Source of the DNA: Opitutia bacterium
Lineage (GTDB): Bacteria; Verrucomicrobiota; Verrucomicrobiae; Opitutales; Opitutaceae
Assembly (NCBI GenBank): GCA_947442255.1
Contig: CANEVO010000031.1
Coordinates: forward strand, 1 to 37,986
Direction of reading: 5' to 3'
Length of the DNA: 37,986 bases
Position 1 is the stretch's first letter. The number at the start of each line of letters is the position of its first letter. Both the position numbers and the translations under genes were made by a program. Below, in pieces: positions 8,550 to 16,531 of the stretch. The notes below the pieces were generated by a model. The model had not been told where the DNA came from. It made no database searches and was given only the letters and a program-made list of their open reading frames with translations.

Positions 8550-8753
8550 TCAGTAATGCGGCGGGCGCTCGTCGGCGGGTTCCTCGTCGGTGGGACCGCC
8601 CCCGCCCGTCGGCAACCGCTCGCGCAGACCTTTCAACTCGCGGCGCAGCCGCGTCAGTTGATCGCTGAACTCCAGCATCGCCTTGTCCTGCTCGGTCACG
8701 TGCCGCTCCAGGTAGGCGATCTTCTCCTCGAGCGCTCTAAGGCTTTCGTTCAC
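8550..8753 (-). CDS. slyX: SlyX family protein
   Basis: 67 residues, almost entirely one amphipathic helix: LEEKIAYLERHVTEQDKAML, then a Gly/Pro/Glu-rich hinge and the terminal PPHY that marks SlyX proteins. SlyX is a small coiled-coil protein whose molecular role is not established. The start is GTG at 8753 (no ATG in range), and it overlaps the 3' end of the upstream response-regulator frame by 17 bp, so the two were once translationally coupled. Length and both termini match the family. Confidence 0.88.
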   Translation of the reverse strand: MNESLRALEEKIAYLERHVTEQDKAMLEFSDQLTRLRRELKGLRERLPTGGGGPTDEEPADERPPHY

Positions 8754-9349
8754 CGGAGAAAGGAACCCGAGTCACGGTCGGATGGCTAGCCTTCAGCTTC
8801 TCGAGCTCGGGCACCAGGACCCGCTGGTAGCAGTCAGGACACACCGAATGGCTGAAGTCGCGGCCGGTGCGCTCGCTGATGCAACCCTCGATCTGCTGCC
8901 AGTAGTTTTTGTCGTCGCGGATTTTTTGCAGTACGAACAAATCGGAAGCATCTCCTCGAGCTGGCGGACCTGCTTCGTGAAACGCAGGATACGCTCCGCC
9001 ACGCGCAGCCGCGTCCAGAGCTCCGGCAGGTCGAGGGGCTTGGTGAGAAAGTCGTCCACGCCCGCGTCGGTGGCCTCGCGCTGGTTCTCCTCGTGGCGTC
9101 GCGGCTCGTCAGGAGGATGAAGTAAATGTACTCGGCGTCCGGCCGCTGGCGGATGCGCCGGCACAACTCGAGGCCGTCGGTCCGCGGCATCATCCAGTCG
9201 CTGACCACCACGCGAAACGGCTCGATCTGGAGTGCCTCCCACGCCGCCTCGCCATCCGCGGCTTCCACCGTTTCATGGCCCAGACGGCGCAGCGCCTGCC
9301 GCAGTACTGCGCGGGACACGGCATCGTCTTTGACGGCGAGAATTTTCAT
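8737..9349 (-). pseudogene. Response regulator with C-terminal zinc-ribbon, broken by two frameshifts
   Basis: Starts ATG at 9349 (MKILAVKDDAVSRAVLRQAL). The receiver domain keeps the phospho-acceptor Asp51 in VVVSDWMMP and the Lys in FLTKPLD, but Lys7 replaces the first of the two Mg-binding acidic residues. The frame breaks near 9090-9094, apparently one lost G (…SRDAT then EENQREATDAGVDDFL in the next frame). It breaks again in a six-A run at 8931-8936 (minus strand): LPICSYCKK continues as IRDDKNYWQQIEG one frame over. The C-terminal part has two CxxC pairs (CSYC, CPDC), probably a zinc ribbon, and ends at TAG 8737-8739 over the slyX start. Either a pseudogene or two single-base assembly errors; the Lys7 substitution favours decay. 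Confidence 0.85.
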
Positions 9350-9445
9350 GGGTCGCGAAAGCGAGTAAGTGATTTCAGGCCTGCTGCCGCGAGCAATGCA
9401 GAAAAACACCCACCCGACCCCAGATCGCGCCCGCGATCCTCTCTG

Positions 9446-11683
9446 CTACTGGGCCAGCACGCGGCGCAACTCGTCGGCCGACGACACCGGAGCCCGACAC
9501 GTGAATTCCTCGCAGACGTAAGCCATGACCCCGACCGCCGGAGCCTTCATCCCGGCGAGCCAGGGCGCCCGTTGGGCCAGCCAGCGCTGGCCTTCACCAT
9601 CGCCCAGGCCCAGTAAGATTCGGCGGGGACCGATCCCCTCGTGCAGCACGGCCGCGACGGCGCGGAACTCCCGCGAGGCCGGATCTCCCGCCAACACCAC
9701 GTGCCGGGGAGAATCGAGCGCGAGTTCGAAGGCACACAACAACTGTGGCATCGCCTGCGGCGCCGCCGACCACTGGGTGCGGAAAGCCTCGATGCAGCGC
9801 CGGCCACGCTCCCGATAGGTTTCGGCTCCGGTTGCGACCGGTGAGGCACTCCCCTCGGCGCGATCGAACACCGCACCGAGCCGCAAAAGGTTCAGGGCGG
9901 CGACGCTGCTCGGCGACGGTTCCGCCCCATCGTAGTCTTCTTTCAACCGGAGCAAAATGCTCGCATCGCCGGCCGCGGAGTTGAAATACCCCCCGCGATC
10001 GGCATCGAGGAACCGTTCGTCCATCTTCGCCTGCAGCGCGACGGCCCACTGCAGCCAGCGCAGGTCGAAGCAGGCTTCATAGAGGTCCAGCAATCCCTGG
10101 ATCAGAAAGGCGTAATCCTCGGCAAATCCCTCGGTCTTCCCACGGCCACCCCGCCACGAGCGATAGAGCAGCCCCGAATCCGCGTCATGGAGTTCCCGGT
10201 GCAGGAAGTCCGCGGCCGCAATCGCGGCCTCGAGGTAAGGCGTGGGTGCCGTCCCACCCGTCGCCACGCACTCCGGCAGCTCGATCACCTGGTGAGCCCG
10301 GGCCAGCGCCGAAATCATCAGCCCGTTGTTGGCGGTGAGAATCTTGTCGTCGAGGAGCGGACGTGGCCGACCGGCCCGCACCGTTCGCAAGGCAGCGAGG
10401 CCGCGCAGCAGCCGGTCGTTCGCGTCGTCCGGCGTCAACCCGGCAGCCCGGGCCGTGTCCGCAAGTCCATGCCGCTGCACCAGGATGTTCCGGCCGTGGA
10501 ACTCGCCCTGGGGATCGAGCCGGTCCGGCACATTGCCGTTGTCCTCCACTCCCAGATGCCGCCCAAGAAACTCGGCATCGTCGCCGGCCGCGACCGCGAG
10601 CTCGGCCTTGGTCCAGACATAGAACGCCCCCTCGGCCTCGCCGTGCCCATCCGCGCCCGGCACCGGGGAATCCGCATCCTCGGCGGTATGAAATCCGCCG
10701 CCCGGCGAACGCAGGTCACGCAGCACGTAGTCGAAAATATCGCGCGCCATCCAGGCAAAGCGTTCGTCGCCGGTCGCCTGCCTGGCCTCGAGGCAGTTCA
10801 TCGCGATCTGCGCCTGATCGTAGAGCATCTTCTCGAAGTGCGGGACGAACCACGCCTCATCCACGGAGTAGCGATGGTAACCGCCGCCCACGTGATCGTG
10901 AAGTCCACCGCGGGCCATCGCCCGCAGCGTCGCTGTGGCGAGCCGGATGGCCTCTGAACCCATCTCGCTCTGCGGACCCTGCAGGGCGGCGACCCGAAAC
11001 AGGAAACTCAGGTTCGAGGCCCGTGGAAACTTCGGCGCACCACCGAAGCCGCCGTTGGCGACATCGAACGCCTCGTAGAAATATTCGAATCCCTTGCCCA
11101 GGGCACCGCTCGCCGCCTCGATCAGGGACGCCTCCGGCCCGGGAGTCGCGCCCTCCTCAGATTGGCCCCGGCGTCCAGTCGCATGATAATCCCGCAGGAC
11201 GGCGATCACCCGTTCGCCCTCAGCCACAAGCTTGCTGGGGTCGGTGCGCCAGCCTTTCGCGATTGCCTGCAGTATGCTCGTGAAACCGGGGCGGCCATGC
11301 CGATCTTCCGGCGGAAAATAAGTGCCGCCGTAGAACGGCTTGAGCTCAGGCGTCAGCCACGCGCTCAGCGGCCAGCCGCCGTGGCCGGTCATCGCCTGAA
11401 CATAGGCCATGTACACCTTGTCGACGTCAGGACGCTCCTCGCGGTCGAGCTTGACCGGGATGAAGTGCTCGTTGAGGACCGCGGCCACGCTCTCGTTCTC
11501 GAACGACTCGTGCGCCATCACATGGCACCAATGACAGGTCGAATAGCCGATACTCAGGAAGATCGGCTTGTGCTCGGAGCGGGCGCGCCCAAACGCCTCC
11601 TCGCCCCAGGGCAGCCAGTGGACCGGATTCTCGGCGTGCTGCAGGAGATAGGGCGACTTCTCGCGCGCGAGGGCGTTGGACAT
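9446..11683 (-). CDS. YyaL/SSP411-type thioredoxin-domain protein
   Basis: 745 residues of the DUF255 family (bacterial YyaL, mammalian SPATA20). An N-terminal thioredoxin-like domain (~1-170) carries [20 protein letters not shown] and the family signature CHWCHVM. The rest is an alpha/alpha six-barrel resembling N-acylglucosamine 2-epimerases and unsaturated-glycan hydrolases, with [18 protein letters not shown] and EKMLYDQAQ. The C-terminus has the typical YVCEEFTC. The biochemical activity of the family is not established. No signal peptide is seen. ATG at 11683 matches the family N-terminus exactly; the frame is open further upstream but only over the next gene. It follows the DHS-like gene by 29 bp on the same strand, so the two probably form an operon. 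Confidence 0.92.
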   Translation of the reverse strand: MSNALAREKSPYLLQHAENPVHWLPWGEEAFGRARSEHKPIFLSIGYSTCHWCHVMAHESFENESVAAVLNEHFIPVKLDREERPDVDKVYMAYVQAMTGHGGWPLSAWLTPELKPFYGGTYFPPEDRHGRPGFTSILQAIAKGWRTDPSKLVAEGERVIAVLRDYHATGRRGQSEEGATPGPEASLIEAASGALGKGFEYFYEAFDVANGGFGGAPKFPRASNLSFLFRVAALQGPQSEMGSEAIRLATATLRAMARGGLHDHVGGGYHRYSVDEAWFVPHFEKMLYDQAQIAMNCLEARQATGDERFAWMARDIFDYVLRDLRSPGGGFHTAEDADSPVPGADGHGEAEGAFYVWTKAELAVAAGDDAEFLGRHLGVEDNGNVPDRLDPQGEFHGRNILVQRHGLADTARAAGLTPDDANDRLLRGLAALRTVRAGRPRPLLDDKILTANNGLMISALARAHQVIELPECVATGGTAPTPYLEAAIAAADFLHRELHDADSGLLYRSWRGGRGKTEGFAEDYAFLIQGLLDLYEACFDLRWLQWAVALQAKMDERFLDADRGGYFNSAAGDASILLRLKEDYDGAEPSPSSVAALNLLRLGAVFDRAEGSASPVATGAETYRERGRRCIEAFRTQWSAAPQAMPQLLCAFELALDSPRHVVLAGDPASREFRAVAAVLHEGIGPRRILLGLGDGEGQRWLAQRAPWLAGMKAPAVGVMAYVCEEFTCRAPVSSADELRRVLAQ

Positions 11684-11712
11684 GGGCGGCGGCTTTGGCG
11701 GGGCAAAAACCC

Positions 11713-12759
11713 TTATTCGCCCAACACCCAGGCAAAAATCAGAGGGGCGCAAATCGTGGCATCGCTTTCGACCACGAACTTCGGAGTCGAGGGCGCCAGC
11801 TTGCCCCAGGTGATCTTCTCGTTCGGCACCGCGCCGGAATAGCTGCCGTAACTCGTCGTGGAGTCGCTGATCTGGCAGAAATAACCCCACAGCGGAACGC
11901 CCGTGCGCTCCAGGTCCTGATGCAACATCGGCACCACGCAGATGGGGAAATCGCCGGCAATGCCGCCGCCGATCTGGAAAAAGCCGATCGACCCCTCGCC
12001 GTTCCGCAGCGTCTTCGCCTCCTTCGTATAATAGTTCGCCAGCCAGGTCATGTACTCGATACCGGTGCGCACCGTGTGGACGTTCTTCACGTCGCCGCGG
12101 ATCACGGCGGCCGCGTACATGTTGCCAAGCGTCGCATCCTCCCAGCCCGGCACGATGATCGGCAGGTTCTTCTGGCAGGCGGCGTGCAGCCACGAATTCC
12201 TCGGATCGATTTGGTAACTCTTCTCCAGCGCACCGCTGCGCAGGAGCTGGTACATGAACTCGTGCGGGAAATAACGCTCGCCGGCCCGATCGGCCGCGAT
12301 CCACTCCTTCAGGACCGCCTTTTCGATCCGGCGCATCGCCTCCATTTCGGGGATACAGGTGTCAGTGACCCGGTTCATGTGCCGGTCCAGCAGGGCCTTT
12401 TCCTCGGCCGTCCCGAGGTGGCGATAGTGCGGCACCCGCTCATAGTAGTCGTGCGCGACCAGGTTGAAGATGTCTTCCTCGAGATTCGCCCCGGTGCAGA
12501 CGATGGCGTGAACCTTGTTGCGGCGGATCATCTCCGCCAGCGAGATTCCGAGTTCGGCCGTGGACATGGCCCCGGCCAAGGTTACCAGCATCTTCCCGCC
12601 GGCGGCGAGGTGGGTTTCGTAGCCCTTGGCCGCATCCAACAAGGCAGCCGCATTGAAGTGCCGATAATTCCGGGCGATAAACTGCGAAACCGCCCCCTTC
12701 TTCTTGGCGAGCGCCGCATTGCTGTCCTCCGGTCGCTGGGTTCGCCGTTTCGCTTTCAT
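11713..12759 (-). CDS. Deoxyhypusine synthase-like protein
   Basis: 348 residues homologous to deoxyhypusine synthase, the NAD-dependent enzyme that transfers the butylamine part of spermidine to a lysine of eIF5A in eukaryotes and archaea. The DHS fold is recognisable in [38 protein letters not shown] and the C-terminal [14 protein letters not shown]. The Lys of WGK (Lys320) aligns with the lysine that forms the enzyme-butylimine intermediate (human Lys329). The glycine loop GGGIAGD departs from the GGGVVKH of true DHS, losing the second lysine. Bacteria lack eIF5A, so the acceptor must differ; homospermidine formation from polyamines is the obvious candidate (inference). ATG at 12759 is chosen; upstream residues do not match the family. 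Confidence 0.85.
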   Translation of the reverse strand: MKAKRRTQRPEDSNAALAKKKGAVSQFIARNYRHFNAAALLDAAKGYETHLAAGGKMLVTLAGAMSTAELGISLAEMIRRNKVHAIVCTGANLEEDIFNLVAHDYYERVPHYRHLGTAEEKALLDRHMNRVTDTCIPEMEAMRRIEKAVLKEWIAADRAGERYFPHEFMYQLLRSGALEKSYQIDPRNSWLHAACQKNLPIIVPGWEDATLGNMYAAAVIRGDVKNVHTVRTGIEYMTWLANYYTKEAKTLRNGEGSIGFFQIGGGIAGDFPICVVPMLHQDLERTGVPLWGYFCQISDSTTSYGSYSGAVPNEKITWGKLAPSTPKFVVESDATICAPLIFAWVLGE

Positions 12760-12843
12760 GATGCCTAAAACTTGAGGGAGACGCGTGCCACTAAGAAGCA
12801 CAAAAACACGGACCGACGGCAGATGACACCGTGATATGCTACG

Positions 12844-12872
12844 GTTATACATAAATAACTAATAAAAAACAA
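12844..12872 (-). promoter_or_regulatory. Probable sigma-70-type promoter for the DHS-like gene
   Basis: In a conspicuously AT-rich stretch the minus strand reads TTGTTT (12872-12867), a 17-bp spacer and TATAAC (12849-12844), a good -35/-10 pair. It lies ~85 bp upstream of the ATG at 12759. Consensus match only. Confidence 0.5.
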
Positions 12873-13026
12873 CATATCTACTAACATTACGGCTGAATAG
12901 GATGGCGATCAAGCCTCCCGCCGACCTCGAAATCCATGTAATAGGGACAGGTCAATTTGTCGGCCTCCCGCCAGTTCCAGCGGGAAGCTCGTTGCACCGC
13001 ATCCGCGATTGTCGGCAAATCCCGCC

Positions 13027-13941
13027 ATGCTGGCCGCCTTCCTCGCCGCTTGGTTCTTCGCGCTGAACGGCACCTGCGCGAACCGCAACCTGCAGGCGAA
13101 CGGTCCGGTCTGGGCGAATCTTGGGCGGTTGGCGCTGGCCACGGTGCTGCTGGGCGCGTTCGCCCACTCCATCGGGCACGGGTTCTCCAGCGCCAGCCTG
13201 AACTGGTTCCTGTTGAGCGGAGTCATCGGCATGGGCTTGGGCGACCTCGGGGTGTACGCGGCGCTGCCGCTGCTGGGGTCGCGGCTCACCGTGCTCATCA
13301 CGCAGTGCGTCGCGGCGCCGCTGGCCGCCCTCGGTGAGTGGCTGTGGCTCGGCACCCGGTTGACCGCCGCCCAAATTTTCTGGGGTGTGATCATCCTGGC
13401 CGGCGTCGCCCTCGCGATCACCCCGAGCAAGGCCAATCCACCGCGGGTGCGGGTGCGGCCCATCGGCTTTCTCTTCGGCCTGGTGGCCGCCTGCGGACAG
13501 GGATTCGGCGCCTTGGTGAGCCGCAAGGGCGTCATGGTCGCCTCCGCCGCCGGCGAGGCCACGTCCAATGCCACCTTCGGCCTCACTGCCGCCTACCAGC
13601 GGATCTTCGCCGGCCTGGTGTTCACCGTGCTCTGGTTTCTGGCCCTGCGATTGATCGGACGACTGCCTCAGGCGGCAAGTCCGACGCCCTCGGAGGTGAA
13701 GCGCCCCCATTGGGCATGGCTGTTCGCCAACGGGCTGGCGGGTCCGGTCCTGGGCGTGGGTTTCTACCAATGGGCCCTCGCAACCACGCCGGGCGGAATC
13801 GTCCTTCCGATCGCGGCCACGGCCCCGCTGCTGGCGATTCCGATCGCCTATCGCCTCGAAGGCGACCGACCCACCCGTCGCGCCATCATCGGCGGCATCG
13901 TCGCCGTCGCCGGGTGCGCCGCCCTCGCCGTCGCCCGGTGA
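13027..13941 (+). CDS. EamA/DMT-family transporter
   Basis: About 304 residues, ten predicted transmembrane helices in two EamA (PF00892) repeats: roughly residues 1-133 and 148-304, separated by a basic loop (PRVRVRP). This is the drug/metabolite transporter topology; members export metabolites, amino acids or drugs, but sequence alone does not reveal the substrate. Motif-like segments include GVIGMGLGDLGVYAALPLLG in repeat 1 and GLAGPVLGVGFYQWAL in repeat 2. The ATG at 13027 starts right at the first helix; an in-frame TTG at 13009 would add six residues. The long AT-rich gap upstream is shared with the divergent DHS-like gene. Confidence 0.88.
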   Translation: MLAAFLAAWFFALNGTCANRNLQANGPVWANLGRLALATVLLGAFAHSIGHGFSSASLNWFLLSGVIGMGLGDLGVYAALPLLGSRLTVLITQCVAAPLAALGEWLWLGTRLTAAQIFWGVIILAGVALAITPSKANPPRVRVRPIGFLFGLVAACGQGFGALVSRKGVMVASAAGEATSNATFGLTAAYQRIFAGLVFTVLWFLALRLIGRLPQAASPTPSEVKRPHWAWLFANGLAGPVLGVGFYQWALATTPGGIVLPIAATAPLLAIPIAYRLEGDRPTRRAIIGGIVAVAGCAALAVAR

Positions 13942-14028
13942 GGCCGGGCAGGGCTGCCGCCCCAAGCCCTTGTGCTGCTGGATATCCGAACCATCGTCCG
14001 GCGCCAGGATTTCAGAGGACTGGAACAC

Positions 14029-14083
14029 GAAGGCCGGGAAGTTTGGAAAGGACTGGATTAGCTTCCCGACCTTTCCGGCCTTC
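14029..14083 (+). repeat. Imperfect 22-bp inverted repeat after the EamA gene
   Basis: Arms 14029-14050 and 14062-14083 pair with about five mismatches around an 11-base loop, sharing the outer GAAGGCCGG. A similar hairpin built on GGAAGGCCTGGAAG occurs near 37730-37770, so this belongs to a dispersed family. It may also end transcription of the EamA gene, though no T-run follows. Confidence 0.6.
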
Positions 14084-14156
14084 CTGTTAAATGCTGCTTC
14101 CCCCTTCAGGTTGCGGCTGCGTCGCGCTGTGCCACCTCGCGCCGAACCGAAGCCGA

Positions 14157-14179
14157 TTTGTAACGCATTACGTTACAAA
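14157..14179. promoter_or_regulatory. Palindromic operator-like site upstream of ABC-F gene
   Basis: Perfect 9-bp arms TTTGTAACG and CGTTACAAA around the spacer CATTA, in a GC-rich context where such AT content stands out. Located ~100 bp before the ABC-F start. A near-identical site (7-bp arms, spacer TAATA) lies just past the other end of that gene. Its size and symmetry suit a dimeric helix-turn-helix repressor; the protein is not identified in the window. Confidence 0.6.
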
Positions 14180-14277
14180 CCGGCCGCGGCCGGGACCTGC
14201 TTCACGGTTTTCAGACTTCCTTTCGTGCAGCGCACGGTTGACGCAGGGCCGGGCAATCGGTGTGGTGTCCGGTTCCG

Positions 14278-16149
14278 ATGCTCACCATCGCCGATATCTC
14301 CAAGTCCTATGGCACCCGCGAACTTTTCGCAGAGGTGTCTCTCTTCATCGCGCGCACCGATCGGCTGGGCCTCGTCGGGCCGAATGGCGCCGGCAAATCC
14401 ACGTTGTTCAACCTGATCCTCGGCGAGGAGAAGCCGGACAGTGGCACGATCGAATGGGAACGCGGCGCCGACTTCGGTTTCCTGCCGCAGGAAAGCGCGC
14501 CGGCCGGCGAGGAAACCATCCTCCACATCGCGACCAGCGGGAAGAAGCTCGAGCCGGACGAGGACAACTACGACATCGACTACACCCTCGAGCCGCGGGC
14601 CAAGAAGATCCTTGCCGGCCTCGGATTCAAGGAAGGCGACGCCGAGAAGATCGCCAACACGTTCTCCGGCGGCTGGGTGATGCGCGCCCACCTCGCCCGC
14701 CTGTTGGTGGCCGAGCCCGCGCTGCTGCTACTCGACGAGCCGACCAACCATCTCGATCTCGAGGCGCTGCTCTGGTTCCAGGAATACCTGAGCCGCTATC
14801 CCGGCGGGCTCGTCGTCATCTCGCATGATCGCGCGTTCCTAAACGCCCTCTGCACCGGCATGCTGGAGCTGCGCAGCGGCCGGCTCCATTACTATCACGG
14901 CAACTACGACAATTTCCTTCAAGAGAAGGAGGCGCGGAAATCGCAGCAGGCCGCCGCGTTCAAGAACCAGCAGCGCGAGATCGCGCACTTGCAGAAGTTC
15001 GTTGATCGCTTCGGCGCCAAGGCCTCGATGGCGTCGCGCGCCAAGTCGAAGGAGAAGCAAATCGAGCGCCTCCAGGAGGTCGCCGTCGAGGAACCGACCG
15101 AAGAGCTGAAGCGGATCAATTTTCGCTTTCCCCAGCCGCCCCGCTCCGGGCTCAAAGTCATCGAGCTCGAGCACGTCAGGCAGGCCTACCGCGAACATGT
15201 CGTCTACCGCGACCTCAACTTTACCGCGGAGCGCGGCCAGCGCCTCGTCCTCGTCGGGCCGAACGGCGCCGGCAAGTCCACGTTGCTGAAGATCCTCGCC
15301 GGCGTCGTCCCGATTCAGGGCGGCACCTTCGACCTCGGCAGCAATGTCGTTCCCGGCTACTTCGCCCAGAACCGGCTCGATAACCTCCACGCCGACGCGA
15401 CGGTTTTCGAAAACGTGATGGAGCTGCGCACGAACGAGAATCAGCTCACGGAGCAGCAGGCCCGCGCCATCCTCGGCGCCTTCCTCTTCCGCAAGGACGA
15501 CGTGCACAAGCCCGTGTCCGTCCTTTCCGGCGGCGAGAAGTCCCGCCTCGCCCTCGCCCGCATCCTCGTCAAGCCGCCCAACCTGCTGTTGATGGACGAG
15601 CCGACAACCCATCTGGACATCCAGTCGATCGATTCCCTGATCGGCGCCCTCAAGGCCTACGAAGGCACCTTGATCTTCATCTCCCACGACGTGCACTTCA
15701 TCCGCACGCTCGACGCGAACGTCCTGCACGTGCACAGCGGCAAGCTCACGCCCTACGCCGGGAACTACGACTACTACCTCGAGAAATCCAAGGCCGGCGA
15801 CGCCCGTGCAGCCCTCACCGCGGATCTCAGCGACGCGCGACCCAAACAGGAAAAGAAAGTCACCGCGACGGTCCGCATCGCGCCCGAGGTGGCCGGCCAG
15901 AGAAAATCGAGCCCGAACGAACTCCGGAAATTCCGCGAGCACGTCGGCCAGTTGGAAAAGAAGGTCGCGGACCTGGAGAAGAAACAGTCGGAGATCACCA
16001 ACGCGCTCGAGGCGCCGGAGACCTATTCCGACAAGGGCAAGTTCCATCACCTGAATCGCGAACTCAGCACGATCGTCGATCAGATCTCGGCCGCCACGAC
16101 CGAGTGGGAAGACGCGGTGACCAAGTTGGGCGAGATGGAAAACGCCTGA
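14278..16149 (+). CDS. ABC-F family ATPase
   Basis: 623-residue soluble protein with two ABC ATPase domains and no membrane segments, the ABC-F layout of proteins that bind the ribosomal E site (EttA, Uup, YheS, YdiF). Domain 1: Walker A GPNGAGKST at 34-42, signature FSGGWVM near 130, Walker B/D-loop LDEPTNHLD at ~152-160. The inter-domain linker (~240-285) is Lys/Arg/Gln-rich, with QREIAHLQKFVDRFGAKASM as in the P-site-tRNA interaction motif. Domain 2: Walker A at 327-335, signature LSGGEKS, MDEPTTHLD at ~439-447 (Thr where Asn is usual). The last ~90 residues form a charged coiled coil, as in Uup/YheS. ATG at 14278 is preferred over GTG at 14260. Likely general translation factor rather than drug resistance (inference). 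Confidence 0.93.
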   Translation: MLTIADISKSYGTRELFAEVSLFIARTDRLGLVGPNGAGKSTLFNLILGEEKPDSGTIEWERGADFGFLPQESAPAGEETILHIATSGKKLEPDEDNYDIDYTLEPRAKKILAGLGFKEGDAEKIANTFSGGWVMRAHLARLLVAEPALLLLDEPTNHLDLEALLWFQEYLSRYPGGLVVISHDRAFLNALCTGMLELRSGRLHYYHGNYDNFLQEKEARKSQQAAAFKNQQREIAHLQKFVDRFGAKASMASRAKSKEKQIERLQEVAVEEPTEELKRINFRFPQPPRSGLKVIELEHVRQAYREHVVYRDLNFTAERGQRLVLVGPNGAGKSTLLKILAGVVPIQGGTFDLGSNVVPGYFAQNRLDNLHADATVFENVMELRTNENQLTEQQARAILGAFLFRKDDVHKPVSVLSGGEKSRLALARILVKPPNLLLMDEPTTHLDIQSIDSLIGALKAYEGTLIFISHDVHFIRTLDANVLHVHSGKLTPYAGNYDYYLEKSKAGDARAALTADLSDARPKQEKKVTATVRIAPEVAGQRKSSPNELRKFREHVGQLEKKVADLEKKQSEITNALEAPETYSDKGKFHHLNRELSTIVDQISAATTEWEDAVTKLGEMENA

Positions 16150-16154
16150 GCGGG

Positions 16155-16272
16155 TTCTAAAAAAGGGTCTCTCAGACCGCGGTGCGGTTGTAGCCACGAG
16201 CGCCAGCGAGAGGATGAATCGCGACGTTCCACTCGCGGTGCGCTCGTGGCTGCCAAACGGGCCGTTTTAGAA
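16155..16272 (+). repeat. MITE-like palindromic repeat, copy 1
   Basis: About 118 bp bounded by TTCTAAAA and its exact inverse TTTTAGAA. Inside, AGCCACGAGCGCCAGCGAG (16192-16210) pairs with 16232-16251 with one bulge. A second copy lies at 19494-19612 in the same orientation, sharing ACCGCGGTGCGG, GAGCGCCAGCGAG, GGATGAA, CGTTCCACTCGC, GCGCTCGTGGCT and AAACGGGCC. It begins six bases after the ABC-F stop codon. Confidence 0.85.
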
Positions 16273-16326
16273 GGCCTCCGAGCGGGCTGCGTCCGCCCAA
16301 CGTTCATCCTCAGCGCGCGGGTTGAT

Positions 16327-16345
16327 TGTAACGTAATACGTTACA
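16327..16345. promoter_or_regulatory. Palindromic operator-like site downstream of ABC-F gene
   Basis: TGTAACG and CGTTACA around spacer TAATA, nearly the same site as at 14157-14179. Sits between MITE-like copy 1 and the convergent end of the thymidine phosphorylase gene, so it does not precede any gene start in the window. Confidence 0.5.
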
Positions 16346-16448
16346 TGAAAGGTTGCCCTTCGACGTCGTGTGGCGGCGAGCGCGAGCGAGTGGCGAATTG
16401 TCCACTCACTCACCAGATCGTGTAAATACTCGAAAAGGAGCCGATCTT

Positions 16449-16475
16449 GTCATTCTGCGCGCCGCGAAGAATGAC
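16449..16475. repeat. Short hairpin repeat downstream of deoA
   Basis: GTCATTCT and AGAATGAC (8-bp perfect inverted repeat, 11-base loop). Motifs of this TCATTCT…AGAATGA kind are common dispersed hairpins in bacterial genomes. Lies 56 bp past the 3' end of deoA and could slow or stop that transcript, but no T-run follows on the minus strand. The rest of the 16273-16531 gap shows no gene. Confidence 0.5.
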
Positions 16476-16531
16476 GGAGTATTCACTCGTTCTCTAATGC
16501 TCGCGGCCACAACTCCCAGCGGGCCGGCACC

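Noticed and set aside
8925..8940. Programmed -1 frameshift at the six-A run of the response regulator
   Set aside because: A second, non-slippery break lies upstream at ~9092 and Mg-pocket loss suggests decay, so recoding is not needed.
11713..12759. Idea that the DHS-like protein has lost its catalytic lysine
   Set aside because: The lysine in WGK (residue 320) aligns with the imine-forming lysine; only the second lysine of the GGGVVKH loop is missing.
12943..12960. Sequence GGGACAGGTCAATTTGTC resembling remnants around REP-associated transposases
   Set aside because: Only one short copy, no inverse partner and no transposase nearby; could be chance.
12957..13337. Plus-strand frame overlapping the start of the EamA gene
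   Set aside because: Arg/Pro-rich product in the wrong frame; the EamA frame shows ten membrane helices.
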